Source of the DNA: Sepioteuthis lessoniana
Lineage: Eukaryota > Mollusca > Cephalopoda > Myopsida > Loliginidae
DNA length: 64,000 nt
NCBI GenBank assembly: GCA_963585895.1
Contig: OY757904.1
Coordinates: forward strand, 3,302,578 to 3,366,577
Direction of reading: 5' to 3'
Under the pieces are notes generated by a model that worked only from the letters and a program-made list of their open reading frames with translations, had not been told where the DNA came from and made no database searches. Made by a program: the position numbers and the translations under genes. Below, piece by piece: positions 10,971 through 21,500 of the stretch; position 1 is the first letter of the stretch, and each line of letters begins with the position of its first letter.

Positions 10971-13534
10971 TTTTGTTGTGATTACTTTTCTTACGGGAAT
11001 TTCTGTTAGTGAGTGGCTTAATTAGAGAAGAAAGTAATAAATATAACTAATAAAAGGTTCACAAATAAGGACACTTAAATACTAATCATGAAATTTTTAC
11101 TATTTACCATTCGTGAAATCTAGTAAATGAACTTATGCATAGAAGCACAAATGATCTTTAAATTAATTTATCTAATTGTATAAAGTCTTTTTTCGTTATG
11201 TTTACCTTTCTTTGCGAATTTCACACATATAATTGCATTGTTTTACTCAAAAGATTAAATCTTGTCAAGGTTGACAATGGGAGTAAAATATTTTGCTATT
11301 ACTGCTTAGGATAGCAAATCAGTCCCAGCAGAATCTTTTTCCAGCAATTATTGTCACCAGTCAGATATTTAACAATGAAACAGTGATCAAGAAGGTGATT
11401 CATAATTTTTTCAGTGACATAAGATGAGTCTAAAACGTCTCAGTTGAAATCCCTGTTCGCTGATTCAGTTTTCCGAATCGATAGTTATTACTCCAATCTC
11501 CACTTTCACATTTGGGAATATATTCAAATTCAACTAAAACTTCAATAATGAATTGCAAAATAACTTTTTTTTGCTTCTTGTCAAGGGAGAAATATTGTGA
11601 TTAATTTATAAAGCAGCTATTAATAGTTAACTTATATAACTCACTAATATAACTGAATTAATATATTTGGTATTGGTAATCTATGTATTATATACCGTCT
11701 TCCTGTTTAAATGATATATATATATAATGAATGTTTTATAATGGAATTGCTATTATTATTAGACCAATGATACTCAGGCTGCTTACGTATTTTCTAAAAT
11801 GATATCGGGATACTTATCGACAATACTAACTCTTGTTAGACTAATGATAGCTCCAGAAGAAAGAATATTTATAAAAGTTATCTTTGACTCTAAACGATTT
11901 CTTTTTATTTACCTCAGCATTCACGTTTTTTTTGTAGATTTCTCTCTCTTTCCTTTTTCAGCTTTTTAATCTCAAAGTCTATTAGCTTTTCAGATTTGGA
12001 AATGTTTTACATGAAATTCCATTGCAATTTCATTGCAATTCGATCCATAGACATTGTATTTTACTTTGAAAATTCTTTGAAGGGAAGATGAATAATTCTA
12101 CAAAGTTCAGAAAAAGAAAGACTATTTTGTATTTTTACAGTAAATACATCTAACCGAAAAAGCCATTTACCGAGACTTTGTTAAACTACAGTCGATTGAA
12201 TGGTGTGGACAAACTCTCTCTTTTTCTCTATTTCTGAAGTTTTTTTTTTTCACATTGAACTCATCTTTATTTTCCAGTCACTAAAAAAAGAAAGATTTAC
12301 CAGGCTACTTTTCTTGGTTTCTCGAATGAGTCTGCTTACTTCTTAAAACAAATTTGCGCAAGGGCGATGCACCATCATATACATTTCCTTTTCTTTTCCA
12401 TAAGATTACAAAGCAGGATCTCTTACCAAAACTATTCAAAATGAATTCTTCCATTTATCATGCCTATTTCTACTGGAGAGTATTCAATGTTTTTTCCAAA
12501 CACAGTGCAATGATTGACATGGTTAGATATTGGCTATATAAAATAGTTGTATTAGGCCTACGTATATATATATATCTCTATCTGTGTCAGTGTATATCTA
12601 TCTGTATGAGTACATGTGGATGAATATATTTATATTGCATGTAAGTTGATACTTATAATTTTAGGTAAAGAGGATTTTATCTATCGAAGACATATAGGCT
12701 AAAAACAACGATCGCAGATTTTATTTTGGTCAAAGTAGCAGTTGATAGATTTCAAATTAGACTTTAGACGTTTATACTAACATCATGAGTTCTCTCAAAG
12801 AAAGCTATTCAATCAAGTTAAAAGAAAATCAATAAAAACCAGGTTTGCTCAAGTATTAACCTATAGACATACACTATTTTATATTCTACTGATAACCTCT
12901 TGTTTATATAGTTGACATAAACAGAGAGTGCGCTTCTGTTTTTAGCATGTACCACGATGAATAAAATTGAAATACTTATCAAACTATGTGGATTCGATTT
13001 TCAAAGTTTTAAAATTCTCCATATAAATTATTAAAGACGCCGTTTAGCTATTTTTAAAAAGGTTTTGCTTATGATTAATTTTAGAAATGTTGTGAAATTT
13101 TATCGGTTTATTTTCTTTTCTGAAGATAAAAATATGGTAATCATTTTTCTAGGGGGAAAGATAAATAACTCTTATTTAAGTAAAGACATGCAAAATAATT
13201 CGACATTTTACGGTATTTCGACAAATTATGTTGGAAATTAATAATTCATCTATTACTATTAGTATTACAAGTATTCCAAGTTTAAATATTGTACTGGTTT
13301 TCAAACCTTTTTCCTATAGATCAATATTATGAAAATGTATCTTATTCATTTATTCGATTTATTTTAGGAAGAAGATTTATGTTAACAACGTTGCAGCATT
13401 TTTAAATTCATTGATTTTTAGAATATCACCACCAACAAGTGAGAAAGTTTGGAGGCATTCATTGCATAACAGTTGGTGTCATAAGAAGTAGATTCAGCTA
13501 CCTGACCGAGGCTTTTGGCATTTCACATAGCGTT
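10971..13534. other. AT-rich sequence, nothing recognised
   Basis: The longest open frame (12354-12623, + strand, 89 codons) has no domain I know. No repeats shared with the rest of the window were found. Confidence 0.45.
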
Positions 13535-13665
13535 AATACCCAAGGAGAACTGTATGAACCCAACAATTCCCCATCCAGTTATTGGTAAATAGCAGGGCAG
13601 ACTGAATTTTTAACCTAGGTATAGTGGCCAGTCTAAGATAAGGAAAATTCACACTAGTTGTAGAC
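13535..13665 (+). mobile_element. SINE-A copy 3, partial
   Basis: Only the body is well preserved (AGCAGGGCAGACTGAATTTT, then CAGTCTAAGATAAGGAAAA). A possible head remnant with ACATAGCGTTAATACCC lies just upstream at 13520. The 3' end cannot be followed past about 13665. Confidence 0.55.
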
Positions 13666-14238
13666 TTGGAGAAGGATGGGCGCCGCCAAGTTATTCCAAG
13701 ACACACTACATTCCTAAGTTGCATCCCAATAGCAGAAAACATACTTTTCTTTTAACAGAAAATTCATTGTAATTAAATTACATAAGATTTACATAAATCA
13801 AGTTCTACAGAAGTTTTTAAATTGGCATTTCCTTTCAGTGGTTGTAAAAAAAGGAGGCATTGTGAGAGATGATTTCCTTTGTTATTTGTTTGTCTAAATG
13901 TTTCTCTATGGAAAAAAGTCTCATGATGTTTTCTATAACATTTGACCTTGTAAAAAGTCTCAATTCTTTCTATAACATTTAACGTTATAAACAAAAGGAT
14001 ACCAATTTATACAAAGAAAAATAATTACAACACATTTTTAAAATTCATAAACCTTAATGACTAATGATATAAGTTGGTAAATATTAAGTCAGAGTTAAAA
14101 CTAAATAAGGAATTATTCTAAAACTCAAGATGCAATGAAATAAGATGTAAAAAAGAAGATATATTTGATTTGACAGTGTAGACACATATATAGACGCGGG
14201 TGCTGACGTACACACACCACACACATATGGAGATAGAT
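13666..14238. other. AT-rich sequence, nothing recognised
   Basis: A diverged direct repeat of TTTCTATAACATTT occurs at about 13930 and 13970. Nothing else could be supported. Confidence 0.4.
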
Positions 14239-14250
14239 ATGCAATCACTA

Positions 14251-14609
14251 GCGTTTTCGAACTATTGTCTTCATCTTTATTGTTATATTCACAACATTTT
14301 GGTCGATATGTCCTCCGGCCTTTTTCAGGAGTTTGTCGAACTCGGGAGCCTACATGGAACTTCGAACTACGTCCGTTATTTAATCCACGGGGGTCACCTG
14401 TTCTGATTCCGTTAACGATAACTGGGTACAAGTGTTAAGAATTCTTGTATTGTTACTCGCCTGCAATTAGAATTGAACCTCCAACCTCCATATAATTGTC
14501 TCTTTAGAAGCTTAGGGAACTAACGCCTATAACCGTTACGCTATGTGTCCTGCTGGACACATGGTGTAACAGTTATCATCAAGCTTTGTCTTAAAAATTC
14601 AGACAACTA
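14251..14609 (-). mobile_element. SINE-C copy 1, rearranged, 12-bp TSD
   Basis: Most of the element (14251-14553) lies on the - strand: tRNA-like head with TAGCGTAACGG (A box) and GAGGTTCAATTC (B box), then a body with GTTCGACAAACTCC and AATAAAGATGAAGACAATAG. From 14554 the strand flips: a 20-bp repeat of the head followed by the element 3' end (CATCAAGCTTTGTCTTAAAA to AGACAAC). The unit is flanked by the perfect direct repeat ATGCAATCACTA (14239-14250 and 14610-14621). The duplication shows that the rearranged structure arrived as a single insertion. Confidence 0.8.
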
Positions 14610-14815
14610 ATGCAATCACTAAATGCATCAAACAAACTTTTTTAGCACGTAAATATAGCTGTAACATTATTTATTAACAAAGATTTGAAGATTAAGTGAA
14701 AATATCTTATAAATATCTACCGTAATTCATATTTCCAGTATATATTTATTTCGCTCTTTTTGTTTGCATAAAGTTAATTTTAAATATGTGTCATCTGAGC
14801 AATGTTTTCTAATTG

Positions 14816-16041
14816 CTATTATATCATCATCATTATCTTGTCATGCCACCAAGGATATTCCTGACCCTCTCTCGCCACTCCTCCCTATCGTTCATCGCTT
14901 CTAGCTGGTCCTCAGGGCTACATCCCGTATCCTCACAGAGCTGCTGTTGTAGGTTCGAGCTGGTCGCCATGCTTTTGCTCGGCCATGTGAGGGGTTCCAT
15001 AGGAGAATATCACTTATGAGCTCATCCTTACTTCTCCAGCAGTATCTTGCATGTCTGGTTCGTCTAACTTTGATAGTTTTCTTGATGGGAATTTGATGGC
15101 CGTACAGCTGCTGCTTTGTGGGGTGTTGCCTCCAGGTCTTGTTCAAAATTGCTCGCAGCATTTTTGTGTAGTTGCCGACAAGCTTTTTCTCCATCCGTGC
15201 AGTCAGCATCCATTTAGTGCATCCATATAGCAGTATCGACACGACCGCTGCTTGGAAGAAACTGCGTTTAATTTTATCGGTCAGGTCTGACTTCAATATG
15301 ACCGATAACCTATCGATAGCTGTCTATGCCTTTACTAGTTGCATATTGAAGTCTTTTTCGGTTGATGAGACACTGCTTCCTTGGTAGGTGAACTTGTCAA
15401 CTAGTTTCAGAGAGCTACCGCCGAGTGTGGAAATGTCGCCTGTTTGATTAAAGCACATATATTCCGATTTGTGTGCATTGACATAGAGGCCAATGCCTGC
15501 AGCGGCTCGTTCCAGACTATGCAGTAGTGTTTCGGCTTGGGCAGGTGCAGTTGCCAGAATCGCTATATCATCGGCGTAGTCGGCGTCGGTAATTGTTTTT
15601 GCGGGGTACCTTCTGCTTCTTTTCTTTGTCAGCTCGAAGCCGTTTTCTTTGATTTTATCGATCGATGTTCTAAGCACATAGTCTTGACAGATGATAAAGA
15701 GGAATGGGGCTAGTGTATCTCCTTGCAGTACCCCTGCTACAATGTCGAAGTAGTCTGTGTCTCCATCCGGAGAACGTACTTTCACTTTGGTGTTTCTATA
15801 GAAAATAATTATGGCTGCGACGGTCTCTTTTGTTATGCCGTATGCTAGTAGAATTTGTTTTATCTTCCCTCTGTGAATGGAATCAAAGGCCTTTGTAAAG
15901 TCGACAAATAGTATTGTCGCCAGTATGTTTTTTGTCCGTACGCCTTCAAGGATTCTACGGATAGTCAGTATTTGCGAGGTCGTGGATCTATTTCTTCGGA
16001 AGCCATTTTGATTCTTCCTAGGAATGTTGTCAATTTTGGGT
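14816..16041 (-). pseudogene. LINE-R copy 1: reverse transcriptase and C-terminal domain
   Basis: A 5'-truncated APE/RTE-like non-LTR retrotransposon. Reading from 16041 downward: NGFRRNRSTTSQ, then palm motif A LFVDFTKAFDS, then GVLQGDTLAPFLF, then the catalytic motif ITDADYADDIAIL, then the C-terminal region (FFQAAVVSILLYGCT, QHPTKQQLYGH, RHARYCWRSKDELIS). The frame continues upstream of 15785 without an ATG, so the element and not an ORF start defines the edge. At 15324-15326 a TAG replaces the Trp codon seen in copy 2 (KAWTAIDRLS). A frameshift follows RPARTY near 14970, after which the reading continues in another frame to about 14836. It ends in an ATG/ATC trinucleotide tail. Not functional. 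Confidence 0.9.
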
Positions 16042-16187
16042 TAAAAAATAGTATAAATACTCATTTGGCAAGAATTATAATCTGGAAAGGCTGTACTTCT
16101 AAAATAATTTCATTAAAAAACTTCTCAGTTGCATATTTATATCAGGGAGTGAAAAACATTTTCATAGTCTTGCACGATTTATAAGAT

Positions 16188-16763
16188 ACTTGGGTGAGTC
16201 AAAAGTTATGCAATATTTTGGTAGTATATGAGGCCCAATTCGGCAACTGCATATGATTATATTGAGGTTGTAAAGGTAACGAACCACACTGAACATAATA
16301 TACTGAGCTAATCTGATACTCTCCGTGTGATACTTATCAGATTTGTCCTTGTGGCTTGGAGAATGGCCTTAGAATCAATGGCTTTTGGCCTACCTGACCT
16401 TGTTTGATTGTCGAGGTTGTTGCAACCCGAATGAAATTTCTTTAATCAGCCGGTCATTGTACTGTAATTAACTTCATCTTCACTTTTCGCAAAGTAAATT
16501 ATTTTGGTTGCTTCCTCAACGTTATGGCTCAGGCCAAACTCATAAAGTATGATTTCCCGAAATAGATGATATTGTACGTTCTTCTGTGGGGATTTCAAAT
16601 CACACTCGGATTAAAGCAATGTAGAACGTTTCAATGCACTTAATGCCATGATCCTCCAACCACAACGAGTAATTACCACAGCTTTAACTGCTTCAGTCAC
16701 ATGATATACGTGCCGTAAAGTCTCACGTTATAGAACATCACGAAAATTTTGACTGACTCAAGT
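16188..16763 (-). mobile_element. mariner-like deletion derivative with imperfect TIRs
   Basis: The ends ACTTGGGTGAGTCAAAA (16188-) and, on the other strand, ACTTGAGTCAGTCAAAA (-16763) match at 15 of 17 bases. Inside, the - strand carries a decayed N-terminal transposase region with FREIILYEFGLSHN, then SGCNNLDNQTRSGRPKAIDS, then ATRTNLISITRRVS, the usual helix-turn-helix layout of mariner/SETMAR-type transposases, with shifts and stops. No catalytic DD(D/E) region follows, so this is an internally deleted copy. A TA precedes the left TIR; the right TA is altered. Confidence 0.65.
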
Positions 16764-16877
16764 TACATCAACGCGCATTTGTTTAGAAAAAAGAGAAAAG
16801 TAAAACAAAACAAAAAACAAAAACAAACGTTGATTTCAAAAGAAATAGAATGATTCTTTATACAAATCACCAATATA

Positions 16878-17672
16878 TCATCATCATCATCATCATGTCG
16901 TGCTGAGGGCACGGATATCCCTGACCCTCTCCCGCCACTTTTCTCTATCGTTCATCGCCTCAGGCAGGTCTTCTGGACAACATCCCGTATCCTCACATAG
17001 TTGCTGAATGTATGTTCGTGCTGGTCGTCCTGCCTTCGCACGGCCTTGTGTGGGGGTCCATATGAGTACATCACTTATGAGTTCGTCCCTGCTTCTCCAG
17101 CAGTGTCCTGCATGTCTGGTTTGTCTAACTTGAATAGTTTTCGTGATAGGAGACAGGTGGCCGTACAGTTGGTGTCTTGTGGGGTGTTGCCGCCAGGACT
17201 TGTTCAAGATTGCTCGCAGCATTCTTGTGTAATTGCCGTCTAGCTTCTTCTCCAGCCGTTTTGTTAGAGTCCATGTAGTGCATCCATATAGCAGTATTGA
17301 TGCGACCGTTGCCTGGAAGAAACTGCGTTTCATTTTATCGGTTAGGTCTGATTTCCATATAATCGATAGCCTATCGATAGCTGTCCATGCTTTCGTTAAC
17401 CTCGTGTCGATGTCCTTTTCGGTTGATGCGACGCTGCTTCCTAGGTAAGTGAATTTGTCTACTAATTTAAGAGGGGTTCCGTCTACAGTGGAGATGTCAA
17501 AATCAGCTACAGAGCTCAAACAACAAAAACTACTAAAATGCAAACAAACACTACAAATAGCGACATTTAACGTAAGAACCTTAAATAGAATAGGACAACT
17601 ACCAGAGCTAATAGCATCGGCCGTAGAACATAAGATAGACATAATATGCATACAAGAACACAGATACACGCA
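16878..17672 (-). mobile_element. LINE-R copy 2, 5'-inverted (twin-primed), 10-bp TSD
   Basis: Two head-to-head pieces of one element. The 3' piece (about 17499-16878, - strand) encodes DISTVDGTPLKLVDKFTYLG through AWTAIDRLSIIWKSDLTDK, LYGCTTWTLTKRLEKKLDG and HCWRSRDELIS to DIRALSTT and then TGA. The 5' piece (about 17500-17672, + strand) encodes the start of the endonuclease domain: LQIATFNVRTLNRIGQLPEL and DIICIQEHR. The RT domain between them is absent. CACCAATATA occurs at 16868-16877 and 17673-17682, exactly at the two outer edges. The stop TGA is the first unit of the (TGA)n tail. Confidence 0.88.
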
Positions 17673-17682
17673 CACCAATATA

Positions 17683-18316
17683 ACATAATCTGCCATATTC
17701 ATATGAAATGAATATTTTCTAATATTAGATCTTTGATGAAAAAGTTAAATCTCATCTTTAAATTTATGAAGGTTTTGTGTTAATTTGGAATTATTGATAG
17801 AAAATAAATTAAACAGGTCAAGTACATATTCCAACTCTTTTCAGCGATGTTTTATTATCTGAGAGGAAATTATAGATATAATTCTCTGCTCATCTTGTTC
17901 TATCAATACCCATTTTAAATCTATTTTCAGTGATGGCAAGTAAAGACAAAGGTTCTGATTGTTACTTTACAAAGAATTCCATTTATAAAATGTGCCCCTT
18001 TTCGCACATCAAATTATTTTGGTTGCAAAATATCTTGGGAAAGAAGAAATCAAGTTCCAACAACGAGTAGTGAAATTCACTTGGCATGAAAGAAGCACTG
18101 AAAAAACACTCAATAGGAAAAGGAAGGTAGGATTTTAAGAACATAAAAAGGTTATAAGAACAAATAGATCAGAATAATGAATGATAAATCTTTTGTCAAT
18201 TATGTAAAATAATTTATTTAAATAGGACTTATACTATTTCAACATTTTGTAGTATTTTTTATCATCTCTTTTTACAGTTTGTGTTTAAGACAAATTGGCA
18301 ACTGGTGCAATATCTG
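17683..18316. other. AT-rich sequence, nothing recognised
   Basis: No coding or repeat feature could be supported. Confidence 0.45.
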
Positions 18317-19716
18317 ATGATAAAAACTGGGAAAGTGAAGCATAGGGAAAAAATAGATTGTCGTAGAAATTATATTTAGAAAGCGAGGCACAGTGAAAAA
18401 AAAATTGTCGTAGAAATTATATTTGGAAAGCGAGTGTGACGCGAAAAATTTACTTTTATCCCAGAACGGGACTTTATTTTCGCACGTGTGAAGACGGTGC
18501 AGGTTGGCACTTGATCCCTTGTAGAATAAGTCCTCGTTCAGAGTTTTTTCTCGGGCATATAAGAACTGGCATATTATGTGGGGGATTAATTTATGGCTAG
18601 ACTGACCGCCGCTGGCAAGGGTTTCCAACTTTCACACTATACACACACCCACCAAGGCCGCTAGTCTTCCTCCCTTAGAACAATGGAAGATATGGACCTC
18701 TAGGTTTAGACGTAATAATATTAGTTATAGTAGTCGGCAATTCCGGTTTCCCGTGTGATATTCTAAAGGAATTAATAGGACAATTTTAAGCAAGATAACA
18801 TAAGGCGACGTGAAGCTGGAAAAGAAACATGAAATAACAAATTCGTAGCAGACGCTACAAATAACAACTTCAAGCACGTGGGAACATTAAAATATATCAG
18901 TCCTTTTTACTACACACAGATATACACTTTCAACGTATCAAATATATCATAAATGAATAGTACAATAGCATAAATGTCTTTCTTATTTTCTTTTCTTTCG
19001 TTTTCAGTCTTTCTTCAACTTGAGAGAGAGAGAGGGTATATAGAATTGGGTATAAGGAGAAACAGTCCCAAAGTTTACTTATCTTATTTTGATGGATTCC
19101 TGTGGGGAAACTTTCTTCTTTTACGGGCTCTTCTTTTACCCGGAGTTCTTGGCTTTAGTTCCGTCCGCCACGAACCCTGTCCAATAACTGATTTTCTTAT
19201 TGTCTATTTTCGCAGACGGGAAGGAGTCCCCACTTCCGTTTTGGGGTCCCAGCCAATCATTTGGCTTCTCTCTTCTTCCCCCTGGTCAGGGGATTCCTTA
19301 GGGCTACTAGATGTCACCCTGTATCCCATTCTTTATCCATCAGGTCACCATGTACAAACATCTGTTTTTCCATTCTGACCTGGGTTTGTTACTTTGGGAT
19401 TGACCCACATTACTATGATGTCTTAACGGTCATTCTCTGATGGCTTGCCACTGTTAATTCACGCACGGGGAATAGTAGTAATCTTATTTCTATCTTCTCA
19501 GTGGGACACCACGTGACACGAGGCACCGTGAAAAAAAGTAAAGTGTCGTAGAAATTATATTTGGAAAGCGAGGCATAGTAAAAAAAGATAAATTGTCGTA
19601 GAAATTATATTTGGAAAGTGAGGCACAGTGAAAAAATAAATTATCGTAGAAATTATATTTGGAAAGCGAGGCATAGTAAAAAGAATAAAGTGTCGTAGAA
19701 ATTATATTTTTCATTA
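18317..19716. repeat. 48-50-bp minisatellite split by an LTR
   Basis: Units with CGTAGAAATTATATTTGGAA and GCGAGGCACAGTGAAAAA occur at 18317-18434 (two to three units) and 19519-19716 (about four). Spacing of CGTAGAAATT is 47 to 50 bp, depending on poly(A) length. The left and right parts become continuous if the LTR at 18435-19518 and one copy of its 4-bp duplication are ignored. Confidence 0.88.
18435..19518. mobile_element. solo LTR, 1084 bp, 4-bp TSD
   Basis: The segment begins TGTGACGCG and ends CACGTGACA; the ends are short imperfect inverted repeats of TG...CA type. It is bounded by CGAG at 18431-18434 and 19519-19522. It interrupts a tandem array whose consensus reads GCGAGGCAC at that point, matching the flanks with one CGAG. 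It is GC-richer than its surroundings and has no internal pol or gag coding. A 134-codon frame inside (18974-19378) has no known domain. Orientation cannot be decided without a primer-binding site. Confidence 0.72.
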
Positions 19717-20519
19717 GTATAAAATCTTTTTGATAATTTCGAATCTATGATATAGAAATACTCAAACTCGTGTCCTGTCCTTATCTTGGTTATTAGAGTC
19801 AGGTACTGGTAACCCCGACCCAAAATCCAAACCAAAACAAAAAAATAAAACAAAGTCTTATAAATCAAACATCCCAAAGGAGGAAAGATTAATGTTAAAA
19901 ACCAGCCAACTGCTATGAGCATTATTTTATTGTCTGCAGAGAATAGTAGCACAACGATGGAAATAAACAGATTGATATACTCAGAAAATCTGGCAAGCCA
20001 AGTTCGGGCGATAGTGCAAAGGAAAAAAGGGTTCAACCCTGAAAATCGTGAGGAATATGTCACAGTAAGATCCTACATATGAAGAGTCTAATAAAAAATC
20101 ACAAGGGAAGTATTCAACTAAGGCTCATAGTCAGTTGCTGAATATATCACTTGTTGGGAAGAATCGTTAGTCAAGCAACTAAAAGGTAAGACTTCTACCT
20201 ATCTAATTAATTCTGTTCACTAAGTGGAAACAAAGACGTTTCCATTCATTTAATCAGGATGTTGAGTTTGGTCATTGTTCGGTCTGTAGTTCTCACAGAT
20301 AAAGGAAAAATTATGGAAGATGATAATCTAAAATTGGGCTGCTCTCGTAGGAACGTAGCAGTATGTCGATAGAATACCGGGTGGTTCTGAAATTCATGGT
20401 ACAAACGAGATTTTCCTTATTGAGTTCTATCCTATATCGACTGAAAGAAGGATTTATAATGAGCTTGTTCTTATCTTCAGTGATGGCAATCATATATATG
20501 GGATACTTTAATAAAATAA
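19717..20519. other. AT-rich sequence, nothing recognised
   Basis: A 136-codon - frame (20063-19653) runs into the minisatellite and has no recognisable domain. Its hydrophobic composition is typical of AT-rich noncoding DNA. Confidence 0.4.
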
Positions 20520-20930
20520 TCTTTTTCGTGGCGGATAAATCGCTATTCTTTACTGATGACTCGGTAAATATCGTAAACTTCCTGAATCGGTGAAAAACAA
20601 ACTGCAAATCAACAACCAATATTTACTGATGTTGGCAAAACAGATTTAAATCTAACGCTTTCATTTTCTGGCTTTCGGAAAAGCAGACCTGATAATTTTC
20701 TCCTGAAAATCAAATTTACGTAACCAATGTCACAACCATGAAAACAACATTGATTTTGTAGAAAAAAAATAGCAAAGCAAAAATATCTTCTGGAAAATAG
20801 TCATACAGGAATACATCCATAAACAAGAATGGCAGATAAAGACTTTACTATCAAATAAAATTAAGTGAATATAAAACGGAGAGTCAAGAAATGTGCAAAG
20901 CCGAATTTTTCATTCATAATGGGATACTTT
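20520..20930 (-). repeat. unclassified repeat E, second copy
   Basis: Reverse-complement match to 10430-10910 (for example AAATTTACGTAACCAATGTC and ACCGAGTCATCAGTAAA on opposite strands). It lacks about 50 bp present in the other copy. It ends just before the Penelope-like fragment, so it might be part of that element, but the first copy has no Penelope sequence next to it. Confidence 0.75.
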
Positions 20931-20954
20931 AAAATAACTATAAAGTCAACATTG

Positions 20955-21500
20955 TAGTTCAGTAGATATTGATGATACCTTTATACTACGTAGATATTGA
21001 TAATGTTTTCATACTGATGTCCAGGTTTCTGTAGATCATATTAACTTTATAAGACCTTTGATACACTTCACAATGGAAAGCAAAAGAAGACAAACTTCCT
21101 TTCTTGGATGTGCTTATAATACAGAGAATGTGTTCAAGACACCTGTATATCGTAAACCGAGATTTATCGGATAATATCTAAGTTTCTATTTCAACCATCT
21201 CCACAGTGAAAACAAAAGGATATTTCGCTACTTACATCATTGAGTAAAACTCATGAGTAGTGATCTAGATTTTCTTATAGAAGTTGATAAGTAGAATCTC
21301 TTTCCACAATTACCTATGAAACCTGACATGAGCTACCGTGAATAGAGATGAAAGTTTGGGAACAATTATCATAAAACTACCATAATTCGTTTACTTCACA
21401 TCGAAGACATACTTGAAAAAACTCAAAAGCTCTGTGGTTTATAAGATATCAGAACAGTATTCAAAAGAAGCAGAACACTTCGGAGACAACTTTCAAGAAA
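20955..21500 (+). pseudogene. Penelope-like element, reverse transcriptase fragment
   Basis: One + frame with several stops reads VDIDDTFIL (the YxDD-type catalytic motif), DHINFIRPLIHFTMES, then VFKTPVYRKPRFIG, YLSFYFNHLHSENKR and SSDLDFL, and in a nearby frame ILEKTQKLCG, DIRTVFKRSRTLRRQLS. This order (IDD, INSIRPxIxFTME, VYRKPTFTG, IRTVFKxxxTLR) is characteristic of Penelope-like retroelements. A 20-bp partial duplication follows the IDDTF motif. The downstream GIY-YIG endonuclease was not found. Dead copy. Confidence 0.75.

Noticed and set aside
18974..19378. 134-codon open frame considered as a gene
   Set aside because: It lies wholly inside the solo LTR and has no recognisable domain.
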